Source of the DNA: Aquilaria yunnanensis
Lineage: Eukaryota > Streptophyta > Magnoliopsida > Malvales > Thymelaeaceae
DNA: 64,000 nucleotides
Direction of reading: 5' to 3'
Assembly (NCBI GenBank): GCA_039654915.1
Contig: CM077597.1
Coordinates: 39,654,001-39,718,000, forward strand
Shown here: positions 1-10,600 of the stretch, in pieces
Numbering within the stretch: position 1 is the stretch's first letter
Layout of the letters: the number at the start of each line of letters is the position of its first letter
The notes under the pieces: generated by a model
Told to the model about the DNA's origin: nothing
Databases searched by the model: none
Seen by the model: only the letters and a program-made list of their open reading frames with translations
Position numbers and translations under genes: made by a program

Positions 1-480
1 CTTATCGGATTGGAAGCTTGCATCGGTGTAACCCCTTACAATGAGCTGATCTTCACCTCCAAAGACCAAGAATGCATCCTTAGTCCTTCGTAAGTACTTA
101 AGGATGTTCTTAACAGCTGTCCAGTGACTTTCGCCGGGGTTCGATTGGTACCTACTCGTCATGCTCAAAGCATATGAGACATCGGGATGAGTACATATCA
201 TGGCATACATGATAGATCCAATTGCTGAGGCATATGGAATCTTACTCATGCGCTCTCTCTCCTCGGTTGTACTCGGACACTGAGATCTAGAAAAAGTGAT
301 ACCATGTGACATGGGCGAGAATCCTTTCATGGAATCTTGCATGCTAAACCTCTTTAGCACCTTGTCAATATATGTACTTTGACTTAAGCCAAGAAGCTTT
401 CTAGATTTATCTCTATAGATCCTGATGCCTAACACATAGGCTGCTTCACCCAACTCCTTCATAGAGAAACATTTCCCTAG
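1..480 (-). pseudogene. Copia pol, RT end and RNase H (cut by window edge)
   Basis: Reading the minus strand in the same frame as the RT segment at 481-1686, the sequence stays open and encodes the connection and RNase H part of a Ty1/copia polyprotein. It ends at the window edge in a YTDASFQSD-like motif, the RNase H start of plant copia elements. It is separated from the RT segment only by a TGA at 481-483 where the family normally has a tryptophan codon (TGG), so this is one polyprotein split by one base change. The 3' LTR lies outside the window. Family assignment is firm; clade is not. Confidence 0.85.
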
Positions 481-1686
481 TCAAGTCTTCACAGACTGTA
501 GCTCAGGAATGTCATTCCCGATGAGTAGTATGTCATCTACATACAACACCAGGAAGACAATAGCGCTCCCACTAACCTTCTTGTAGACACAAGGTTCATC
601 TTCATTTTTGATAAAACCAAACTCTTTGATTGCATCGTCAAAATGAAGATTCCAACTTCGAGAAGCTTGCTTCAGTCCATAAATGGACCTTTGCAATTTG
701 CACACTTTATTGGCATTCCCAGGAGTGACAAAACCCTCAGGTTGTGTCATGTACACATCCTCAAGTAGCTTTCCATTTAGGAATGCAGTTTTGACATCTA
801 TTTGCCATATCTCATAATCATAGTGTGCAGCAATAGCAAACAAAATTCGGATGGATTTAAGCATAGCAACTGGTGAAAAAGTTTCATCATAGTCAATACC
901 ATGAATTTGCTTGAAACCTTTTGCGACCAATCGTCCCTTAAAGGTAATCACATTACCATCCATGTCAGTTTTCTTCTTGAAAACCCATTTGCACCCTATG
1001 GGTTTTACCCCTTCAGGTGGGTCAACCAAAGTCCATACTTGGTTTTCATACATGGATTCCATCTCGGATTTCATGGCCATTAGCCACTTCTCAGAGTCAG
1101 GCCCCGACATAGCTTGTTGGTAGGTTGTGGGCTCAGCTTGATCCATGAGCATCACATCACCGGTGTGAGTCACGAGAAACCCATATCTCTCGGGCTCACG
1201 CCGAATCCTACCAGTCCTACGTGGGCTTTGTGCTACAGGAACAGACTCTTGAACCACAACATCTTGTGGTGTCTGTTCAGGTTCCATTTCAGGTTCGATG
1301 TCTCCTTGTTGTTCTTGAATTTCTTCAAGTTCTACTTTCCTCCCACTAGTTCCTTTAGAGATAAACTCTTTCTCCAAAAAGACACCAGTTCGAGCAACAA
1401 ATACTTTTTGCTCAGAGGGATTGTAGAAATAGTAACCCTTTGTTTCTTTGGGATACCCAACAAAAAGACATTTTTGAGATTTGGGCCCTAGTTTGTTAGA
1501 GGATTGACATTTTACATAAGCGTCACAGCCCCAAATCTTCATAAAAGACAAATTGGGATGCCTCCCACTCCATATCTCATATGGTGTCTTTTGAACCGAT
1601 TTAGATGGAACTTGGTTTAGTGTAAAAGTGGCTGTCTCTAGAGCATGTCCCCAAAAGGAGTTTGGAAGGTCAGCTTGACTCATCAT
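481..1686 (-). pseudogene. Copia pol: integrase C-terminus and reverse transcriptase
   Basis: Open segment of 401 residues. The first ~110 residues are the end of the integrase core and its C-terminal region (WGHALETATFTLNQVPSKS; later GYPKETKGYYFYNP). Residues ~185-401 are a Ty1/copia reverse transcriptase (CKWVFKKK, KGRLVAKGF, QIDVKTAFLNG, SIYGLKQASR) with the catalytic YVDD at about residues 382-385 intact. It copies element RNA into DNA in the virus-like particle. The apparent start (Met at 1686) is not real: the frame continues upstream for eight more codons to a TGA at 1711-1713, so this is the middle of a single gag-pol frame. The TGA stop at 481 ends it early. Confidence 0.93.
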
Positions 1687-1710
1687 AGAGCGAACTATGT
1701 CTAACAGAGT

Positions 1711-3504
1711 TCAATTTCTCCTTTCAGAAACACCATTCCATTGAGGTGTACCTGGTGGAGTGAGTTGTGATACTATACCACACTCCTTCAGATAGTCAAG
1801 GAATTCTCGATCCAAGTACTCTCCACCTCGATCTAATCGAAGCACTTTGATACTCTTCCCGAGTTGATTCTCTACTTCATTCTTGAATTCTTTGAACTTT
1901 TCAAAGGATTCTGACTTGTGTCTCATAAGATACACATAGCCATATCTGCTGAAGTCATCAGTGAAAGTAATGAAGTATTGGAAACCTCCTCTAGCTTGTG
2001 TAGACATAGGGCCATATACATTACTATGTATGAGTCCTAGTAAGTCATTAGCCCTTTCACTTTGCCCTGTGAATGGGGCTTTGGTCATCTTGCCCAACAA
2101 ACATGACTCACATGTCTCATATGATTCAAAATCAAATGAGTCCAAGAGTCCAGCCTTATGGAGCTTGGATATGCGGGTCTCATTTATATGGCCCAAGCGA
2201 CAATGCCAGAGATAGGTCGAGTTTGAATCATTTAATCTGACCTTCTTGGTATTCACATTATAGATTGGATCTTCAAGGTCTAGAACATACAACCCATTGC
2301 TAAGTTGAGCACTACCATAAAAGATTTCATTCAAATAAATAGAACAACGTTTGTCCTTTATTATAAATGAAAAACCTTTCTTGTCCAAACAAGAAACAGA
2401 AATCAAATTTCTACTAATAGTAGGCACAAAGTAGCAGTTGTCTAATTCTAAAACTAATCCACTAGGTAAAGTAAGAACATAAGTCCCTACGGCTAAGGCA
2501 GCAACCCTTGCTCCATTTCCAACACGTAGGTCCACTTCACCTCGGGCCAATCTTCTACTTCTACCTAGATCCTGCACATTTGCACAAATGTGAGATCCAC
2601 ATCCAGTATCCAATACCCAAGATGAGGAAGTAGAAAAGTTAGCCTCTATAACAAGAATACCTGAAATGGAAGTCTTACTTCCTTTTTCCTTAGTAAGTTC
2701 TTCAAGATAGAGCTTGCAGTTGCGCTTCCAGTGTCCAGGTTGCTTACAATGGAAGCACTCCCCTTCCTTTGCCACACCACCCTTTGGTTTCAGTGCAGCT
2801 GAAGAAGAACTAGCATTGGACTTTCCATTAGCTTTATCCTTCTTCTTGTTGGCTTTTCCCTTTCCCTTGCCCTTTTGAACCATCAAAATGGGCTTAGCCT
2901 TCTTAAGGTTTTGCTCAGCAGTTCTCAACATGTTGAGCAATTCAGGAAGGGACTTGTCTAGGTCGTTCATGTTATAGTTCATGACAAATTGACTGTAGCT
3001 TTTAGGCAACGATTGCAAGACTACATCGACAGCCAACTCTTTCTGAAGAGCAAATCCCAAATTCTCAAGATTCTCAATGTACCCAATCATCTTGAGCACA
3101 TGAGGACCCACAGGACTTCTCTCAGACATCTTGCACTGAAACAATGCCTTAGAGGTCTCAAACCTCTCATGCCTAGCTTGCTCTTGGAAAAGCATTTTGA
3201 GATGTTCGATCATATCGAACGCCCCCATGTTCTCATGTTGCTTCTGAAGCTCAGATTCCATGGTAATAAGCATTAGGCATGCAACATCCAAAGCATCATC
3301 AGAATGCCTCTTGTGAGCATCCCTTTCAGCTCTTGGAGCAGTGGCAGCAGGCTCATTCGGAATGGGCTGCTCTAGGACATAAGCCTTTCTCTCTTGTTTG
3401 AGGACTATCCTCAAGTTTCGGTACCATTTGAGAAAGTTGGTCCCATTAAGTTTTTCCTTCTCAAGGATCGATCGCAACGAAAGTGTCGATGTGTTTTGTG
3501 CCAT
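1711..3504 (-). pseudogene. Copia gag, protease and integrase core
   Basis: 597 residues from the ATG at 3504. Residues 1-200 are a UBN2-like copia gag (NGTNFLKWYRNLRIVLKQE); a basic GKGKGKANKKK stretch is followed by one CCHC zinc knuckle at ~250-263 (CFHCKQPGHWKRNC). The aspartic protease has DTG at ~299-301. Integrase follows: HHCC residues near 434, 439, 465 and 468, second catalytic Asp near 558 and Glu near 594, giving DD35E spacing. The first catalytic position (~495) reads Asn in HSNVYGPM where the family has Asp, a GAT-to-AAT change, so integrase should be inactive. The frame ends in TGA at 1711-1713 where an Arg codon (CGA) is usual. Gag and long LTRs suggest an Angela/Tork-type lineage, tentatively. 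Confidence 0.93.
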
Positions 3505-4580
3505 GGTTATCTACAACAGTAAATATGCAGTGTAAGAGTCATGTATTTTAATTCATTTAATAAGGACTTTTATTAAATGATACTCCCACTATTTTCCTCA
3601 AAATAATAACCCTCGATATTATTTCGGAACACCTCGGCGCTAAGGTATTCTAGTGGGCCAAGATCCATATTTGACCACAACCTGAGTCAGCTTTGGCTTT
3701 TCTCTCAAGTTACAGCTATTTAGGTAGGCAACTCCTTGCCAATTGCATCTTATGCAACTCTTGGATAGTTGGGTGAACAACACTTGTCCAAGCTCATCTC
3801 ATGAACTTAAGCCCAACTCTATGCCTCTAAGTCCCTAATCCTATTAGGGTGACTTAGTTAAGTCGAACCCAAAGTTAGCAGTTTGGATATCACTATTATC
3901 CCATCGCGCCTTACCAAGATGAACATAGGTGCTTTGCTTTGGCAAACCCACCTAATGTTGATCAAAGTCTTGACGAGTGCCAACATTTGGAAGGCATCAC
4001 ATTTAATGACTTAATATTTGTTTGAGGGCTTTTATCTTTTGATCTCACCAATTTGTTATCTCCGGTTGTTTTATACATGCATCACATACAAATATAAAAC
4101 ATGCATCTCATGCTTACAAGAAATAAACGTGACATGGTTATAGCCCAAACTATGCGATATTCTCAAGCCAATGAGAATATCATAAAAGCCTAAGAAAAGA
4201 AAAGAGTCTTCACAAGCTCCTTCTCTTCCTTTCTTGGCTGCCTTTTTGTTGTCACCTCCTTGGACATACCACCTTGGACGATCCCATAATGCACCATTAC
4301 ATCAATAATAGAAACCTCGAGTTACATTCGAGGGGAGTAAGGTGAGAAGAGAATGTACAATGAGAGTGATAAGAAAAGGCACGACTCGCAGGCCGTATTT
4401 ACAAGTACAACCAATCAAGGGCTATAACCATGCACCATGCTTCAAACACAAATCAGCATATCATGTCAAATCTCATTCAACAAAGATGCATGCCAATTTT
4501 CGCGTGTTGATTAACCAGTTTTTATTTATGTGGCACTTCGCATACGGCGGTCCCACTGGCCGGTCAGCAGGCGGTGGTTC

Positions 4581-4596
4581 CGCTGACCGGTCAGCG
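4581..4596. repeat. 16-bp perfect palindrome in copia leader
   Basis: CGCTGACCGGTCAGCG is its own reverse complement. A second, imperfect copy of the core (CTGGCCGGTCAGCAG) lies about 25 bp to the left, at ~4556-4570. In the genomic RNA (minus strand) such self-complementary sites could form hairpin loops or pair between two RNAs; that role is inference. Confidence 0.9.
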
Positions 4597-4632
4597 AACG
4601 GGGTCAAGGGGAGCTGCCCTTGCGGGCGGCGT

Positions 4633-4649
4633 GGGGGGCAGTGCCCCCC
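4633..4649. repeat. GC-rich hairpin in copia leader
   Basis: GGGGGGC, a 3-nt loop AGT, then GCCCCCC: a perfect 7-bp all-G:C stem. It lies 37 bp from the palindrome, between it and the primer-binding site. It could fold stably in the element RNA. A transcription terminator role is unlikely in a plant Pol II transcript. Confidence 0.85.
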
Positions 4650-5022
4650 GGCGCAAAAAATTGTCTTACAATTGCTTAGCCCGAAATCTTCTATTTCAAG
4701 AAAGTAGGCACCCGAGACTCCTCCATTCGAGCCACCAAATATACCTTACATTCGGTGCCCGAAAAGGCCGAATCCGAACAAACCTAGGGTTTTTTTTTTG
4801 CAACTATTGCAAGAATCCTAATCCATATAGGTATCTCATACCTATCAATTTCGGTTAATCTCATTAACCAATTTGTGTCGTTTCTTCATATATCTCATAT
4901 GTTCATTACGAATTCCGGTTTCATGCATCATGAATCAATCTAATTAATCATGGCCGAAAACCAATCGAAGACATAGCATCATGCGATTCAACACTCAATC
5001 CCGATTTAGGGTTTCACCAGTC

Positions 5023-5034
5023 GCTCTGATACCA
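5023..5034 (-). promoter_or_regulatory. Copia primer-binding site (initiator Met tRNA)
   Basis: On the minus strand it reads TGGTATCAGAGC, the classic site complementary to the 3' end of plant initiator-Met tRNA, which primes minus-strand DNA synthesis. It lies one base from the LTR end at 5036, which fixes both the LTR boundary and the element's orientation. Confidence 0.95.
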
Positions 5035-5035
5035 C

Positions 5036-6450
5036 TGTTGGGTTTCGGGAGCCAAACAGCGCAGCGGAATTTAACCGAAACCCTCCAGGATCCAAGTGAA
5101 ACGGGGTAAACCAGGTGTTCAAAAATTTCATACCTAATTTTCGGTTGAGATCTCTCACTCAACTGTAGAGTCGAATCACAAAACCTGAACAGTTGACGTG
5201 TTCAGGCTCTCTATGGTATCCACACGAGCCTCTCGGGATCACCACGCTTCCACCACGTCCCGGCAGATGCGTTTTTCTTGCGCTCGCAGTGCTAGCTTGC
5301 GTCCTCCAAGGAATTGCAAGAGAAGAGTGTGGCTGTCCTTTTGGGGGGCTATGGCAAGGAGACCTGCGAATTTCTCACTTAAAAGTTGTATTTATAGTGA
5401 GACTCAACTTCCAGGCCTAATGGGTTTCAAAGCCTTAATCCAATTAGGATTTAATTTCGGGCTTAATAATGGCTCAACTCCTTGGCCCATTATTAATACG
5501 AAATTAAAGTGAAACCATAACCCAAATAATTAGCCCATGCACTCTAATGATCCAAATAGCTCTACGTGTGCGACCCAATAGGCTCTTGCCATGTTGGCAA
5601 TGATCATAAATCACATTTACGATCATAAGCAATGAGCGGTGTCTAGCAACACATCATTGCTACCCAAGTGACAAGATTGTCGGTGAATCGACTAAACCTT
5701 TATGATCATCACCGATATATGCCATTGTCCCTTTGTCCAAGATATCAAGACTAAGCACGAGACATGGAATGTGTCACTCTCGTATAGCCCAATGTTTGGT
5801 TTCTTGATTACCGAGTAGACTAACTTAAACTGATGACATTGATATCATATATCAACTCATCGGAGCATGGCCATGCATTTTCTAAGTCTCACTCTATCAA
5901 GGGGCCCAAAGATATCACTCCCGTTACATAGGAGGGACAAATCCCATCTTGATCATACAAATCCCTCCGCATGATATGTGACATACCCAATGACCTCCTT
6001 CAAGTTCACTCAGTTACGAGCAACAAAGGAAAGTATCAAAGTATGTGACTCACATGTAGGGAACCTTGATGATCTTAGGTCGAAGGACTACATATACCAT
6101 GATCACGATGAGAATCACTTATGACATTCATATAACGATCCATGAAGTGTTCTCATGGTGGGTCGGTCCAGTACACAAGTTCTCCAACTTGTACCCATAT
6201 GTAGACTACATATCTCATATTAGTCTCCACATATGCTAGTCATTATGTATTATTGTAACCCGCTCCACAATAATACTATACTAGGGATGTTTAAGAATAT
6301 CATTATTCTAGGGTTACAATTATGTTTATTACGTTACGCAGAAACAAAACAACAAACAAATTGCTGGATTAATGCCTCAATAAAATATCATGACTCAATT
6401 TGCAAAAATACAATCATCTCATGATTGGCTTTTTGGGCACAACACTAACA
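5036..6450 (-). mobile_element. Copia 5' LTR (1415 bp)
   Basis: On the plus strand it starts TGTTGGGTTTCGGGAGCC and ends GGGCACAACACTAACA, so on the element strand it runs TGTTAGTG...CCCAACA. The left edge abuts the primer-binding site; the right edge is set by the matching ends of three other copies in the window (15755-17143, 19850-21283, 28754-30169). ORFs within it are spurious. The base run after it (GTTTT at 6451) should recur left of the element outside the window if this is a clean insertion. Confidence 0.93.
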
Positions 6451-7657
6451 GTTTTGTGTTTTAGTGTCTTTGGATTTAGGTTATAATGAGGGTCACATTT
6501 CCTTAAGAAACCAAGTGTTTCCCTTACTAAGTTTGACAATGAAACTTATTCCCCTCAATTATACAATTTTAGGTATAGCAGAAAGACCACATTCAAACTG
6601 ACCTTAGACATATGAGTTTTAATCTAAAATGTTAAGTATTTTAACTACCAGGTATCTAGTTGTGATCTAAAATTTTTGGTTATTTTAGGAGCACATTTGA
6701 TATTTTTAGTGATGGTGCTTATTGTGTTATACAGCAGCTATCCAACATCTTGTTTCTGGAGTCCATTGTGTTTCAGGCACTCCTATAACTTAGGGTGCAT
6801 ATTTAGCTGAGTTAATACCATTATGTAGTGTATGTAAAATGGGACAACTATGTGAACATTTGAGTAATGTTTTGGCTATGTATATGATGTGGTGCAAAGC
6901 TGCCTAGGTGTGAGTGATAGGCTTTTTACTTGTAAATTCAGTTTTGGGCACATAAAGTAACTAGATGCAAGAGCATGTAATTCCTATGTGTATTGGACAT
7001 GTATAGAATTGCCTTGAAGGGCTTACCCCTTGTGAATGAAGTGTTTGCACACTTATGAAATTTTGTATGGGCAAAATGGTCATAATGTGACCTTAATTTT
7101 GACTTTGCACTCAACGCTATGAATGTTGGCATGAAAATTTGACTACACCTAAAGCACATCTAGAGGTTGAACTAGAATTTAGAATTTCTGAATTTGGAGC
7201 CCTATAGCCAAAGATATAACATTGCAAAGTTGGTGAAGTTACTGTTCATTAGGTGGGCTATTGATGTAAAACCAAATTCCTTGGTTTGCTTAAAGACTCT
7301 ACTTGAGAAAGAAGCAAAGAAAACATGGGGTTATATGGCTAGAGTAATATAGTTCTTTTGGAAGAAGTTTCAGGTGCAGTGGCTGGTCACTTACACTTAA
7401 TAAGATTGTGTAACTTGTGGTAGCCAATATTAAGACTTGTGCTAGTGTTTTCCTTCCTTCGTGCCATGGTGTGCATATAATGTGATTATGTGTGTAATGG
7501 TTGGACCAATATGCATGAATTTACATAGTGCCCAAGAGGGCCACCTAGGTATGCACACTAAGGGTATTGTTCTGATGGCTTACAAAACATACCAATCCTA
7601 GGAGTTTTAAATGCACAATTTTGGCACCATAATAGGACTACCCTGGAGTGGGTAACA
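6451..7657 (+). mobile_element. Right part of a G2-family chromovirus LTR
   Basis: From 6451 the sequence parallels the G2 LTRs from about 45690 and 62545 onward (shared stretches such as CCTTACTAAGTTT and CTTATGAAATTTTGTATGGG) and ends GAGTGGGTAACA exactly as they do (46609, 63829). The left part is missing because the copia element was inserted here; it would lie outside the window. The right end abuts satellite. No coding capacity. Confidence 0.85.
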
Positions 7658-10600
7658 TTTCCTTTCCAAACTAGTTGTTAATATTTTGCAATTTCATTCA
7701 AAACAAGCTGTGAATGTTCCCATTCCAAAAAGTTATGAACGTTTCCATTTAATTATAAAGTAGTTGTGAATGCTTTCACTCCAAACGAGTTATGAAAGTT
7801 TCCACTTCATTCTAGTTGTGAATGTTTCCATTTCATTCCAAGCAAGCTGTGAATGTTTTCATTTCATTCTAAATAGGTAGCGGATGTTTCCTTTCTAAAC
7901 TAGTTGTGAATGATTCTAGTTCATTCTAAACAGGTTGTGAATGTTTCCAGTTCATGCTAAACAAGATGTGAATGCTTCCATTCCAAACTAGTTGTGAATG
8001 CTTCAATTTTATTCTAAACAGGTAGGAATGTTTCCATTCCAAACAAGTTATGAATCTTTCGATTGCAAACTAGCTTTGAATGTTTCCAATTCATTCAAAA
8101 CATGTTGCAAACACTTCCAATCCAAACAAGTTGTGAATGATTCGATTCCGAACTAGTTGTGAATGTTTCCAATTCATTCTCAATAAGTTATGAATGTTTC
8201 CATTGCGAACAAGTTATGAATGTTTTTGTTTCATTTTAAACAAGTTGTAAATGTTTCCATTCCATACTAGTTAGGAATGTTTCCATTCTAAACTAGTTGC
8301 AAATGTTTCCATTTCATACTTGTTGGGAATGTTTCCATTTCATTCTAAACAGGTTATGAGTGTTTCCATTCTAAATAAGTTATGAATGTTTTCATTCCAA
8401 ACTAGTTTTGAATGTTTCCAATTCATTCAAAACATGTTTTGAATGTTTCTAATCCAAAGAAGTTGTGAACATTTTGATTCCAAACTAGTTGTGAATGTTT
8501 CCAAATCATTCTAAATAAACTATGAATGTTTCCAGTCTGAACAAGTTATGAACATTGCTATTTCATTTTAAACAAGTTGTGAATGTTTCCATTCTCTACT
8601 AGTTCAGATTTTTTCCTTTCCAAACTATTTATAAATGTTTCCATTTCATATTGGTTGGGAATGTTTCCATTTCATTTTAAACAGGTTATGAATGTTTCCA
8701 TTCCAAACAAGTAGTGAATGTTTCCATTCCGAACAAGTTCTGATTGTTTCCAATTCATTTAAAACATGTTACGAATGTTTCCAATCCAAACAAGGTGTGA
8801 ATGTTTCGATTCCAAACTCACTGTGAATGTTTCAAATTCATTCTAAATAAGTTTTGAATGTTTCCATTCCGAACAAGTTATGAACGTTTCTTTTTCATTT
8901 TAAGCAAGTTATGAATGTTTCCATTCTATACTAGTTAGTAATGTTTCCATTCCAAACTAGCTGTAAATGTTTCGGCTCTGTACTAGTTTGGAATGTGTTC
9001 ATTTAATTCTAAATAGGTTGTGAATGGTTTCATTCCAAACAAGTTGTGAATGTTTCCATTCTAAACTCGTTGTGAATATCTTAATTTCCTTTTGAGCAAA
9101 TTGCGAATGTTTCCATTCAAAACTTGTTGTCAATGTTTTCACTTCATTCTAAATGAGTTTTAATGTTATCATTTCATTCTAAACTGGTTGCAAATTTTTT
9201 CATTCCGAACTAGTTATGGCTATCTACATTCTAAAGTAGTTGTAAATGTTTCCAATTCATTCTAAACAAGTTGTGAATGTTTCTATTCCAAACAAATTGT
9301 GAATGTTTCCATTTCATTCTAAACAAGTTGTGTGCCTCTCCATTCCAAACTAGTTGTGAATGTTTGCATTTCATTTTAAGCAAATTTTGGATGTTTGCAT
9401 TCAAAACCAAAATTGAACATTTCCATTGCAAACTAGTTGTGAATATTTCCATATCATTCTAAACAAGTCGTTAATGTTTCCATTCCTAACTAGTTATGCA
9501 TGTCTACATTCCAAACTAGTTTTGAATGCATCCAATTCATTCTAAACAAGTTGTGAATGTTTCTACTCCAAAGAAGTTGTGGATGTTTACATTTCATTCT
9601 AAACAAGTTGTGAACGTCTCCAATCCAAAGTAGTTGTCAATCTTTCCATTTCATTCTAAGCAAGTTGTGAATGTTTTCATTCAAAACCAATATTGAATGT
9701 TTTTATTCCAAACTAGTTGGGAATGTTTCCATTTCATTCTAAACAAGTTCTGAATATTTCCATTCCAAACTAGTTTTGAGTGTTGCGATTCCAAACTAAC
9801 TGTGAATATTTCCATTCTATTCCAGTCAAGTTGTGAATGGTTCCACTCCAAATAAATTGTGATTGTTTCCATTTCGTTCTAAACAAGTCGTGAATGTTTC
9901 CATTCCAAACTAGTTGTGAATTGGAAATTAATGTTTCTGTTTCATTCTAAACAAGTCATGAAAGTTTGCATTTCATTTTAAACAAGTAATGAACATTTTG
10001 AGTCAAAACTAGTTATGCTAGTTTTCATTCCAACCAAGTTGTGAATGTTTCCATTCAAAAGAAGTTGTGAATATTTCCATTTCGTTCTAAACAAGTTGTC
10101 AATGTTTTTATTCAGAAGAAGTTGTCAATGTTTCCATTTCATTCTGAACGGGATATGAATGTTTCCATTCCAATTTAGTTCTGAATGTGTCTATTTCATT
10201 CTAAACAAGTTGTGAATGTTTCCATTTCACTCTAAACAAGTTGTAATTGTTTTCATTAAAAACAACGTGTGAATGTTTCCATTCCAAAGAAGCTATGAAT
10301 GTTTCCATCTAAAGCTAGGTGTGAATGTTCCCATTTTATTCCAAACTAGTTCTAAATGTTTCCATTTCATTCTCAAGAAACTGCGAATGCTTATCCTCCA
10401 AACTGATTATGAAAAAGTCTATTTCATTCCAAACAACCTGTGAATGTTTACATTCCAATCAAGTTGTGAATGTTTCCAATTCATTCTAAACAAATTGTGA
10501 ATGTTTCCATTCCAAACAAGTTGTGAAGGTTTGCAATCCAAACAAGGTGTCAGTGTTCCTATTCCAAACTAGGTGTGAATGTTTCCATTTCATTCCAAAC

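Larger units (their letters stand above)
3505..5022 (-). other. Copia 5' untranslated leader (about 1.5 kb)
   Basis: Between the primer-binding site and the gag ATG lies about 1.5 kb without a convincing ORF. It is AT-rich overall, but 4540-4660 is a GC-rich island with a 16-bp perfect palindrome and a strong hairpin, listed separately. Long leaders are usual for copia elements with long LTRs. On the plus strand the island gives two short overlapping ORFs (4342-4707, 4574-4858) that look like chance. Confidence 0.7.

Noticed and set aside
4633..4649. Hairpin as a rho-independent terminator
   Set aside because: A run of A follows it on the plus strand, but this is a plant retroelement leader transcribed on the minus strand by Pol II.
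5193..5512. Short ORFs repeated in copia LTRs (also 20008-20324, 19836-20219, 29693-30007)
   Set aside because: Same LTR region read in several copies and both orientations; frames are not preserved between copies and show no known domain.
9231..9452. Repetitive open frames in the satellite (also 9681-9872, 10761-10949, 14866-15066, 17251-17457, 18264-18497, 43029-43214, 43741-43950, 44199-44411)
   Set aside because: They follow from the 57-nt dimer period; no domain, no promoter, and frames break wherever monomer order changes.
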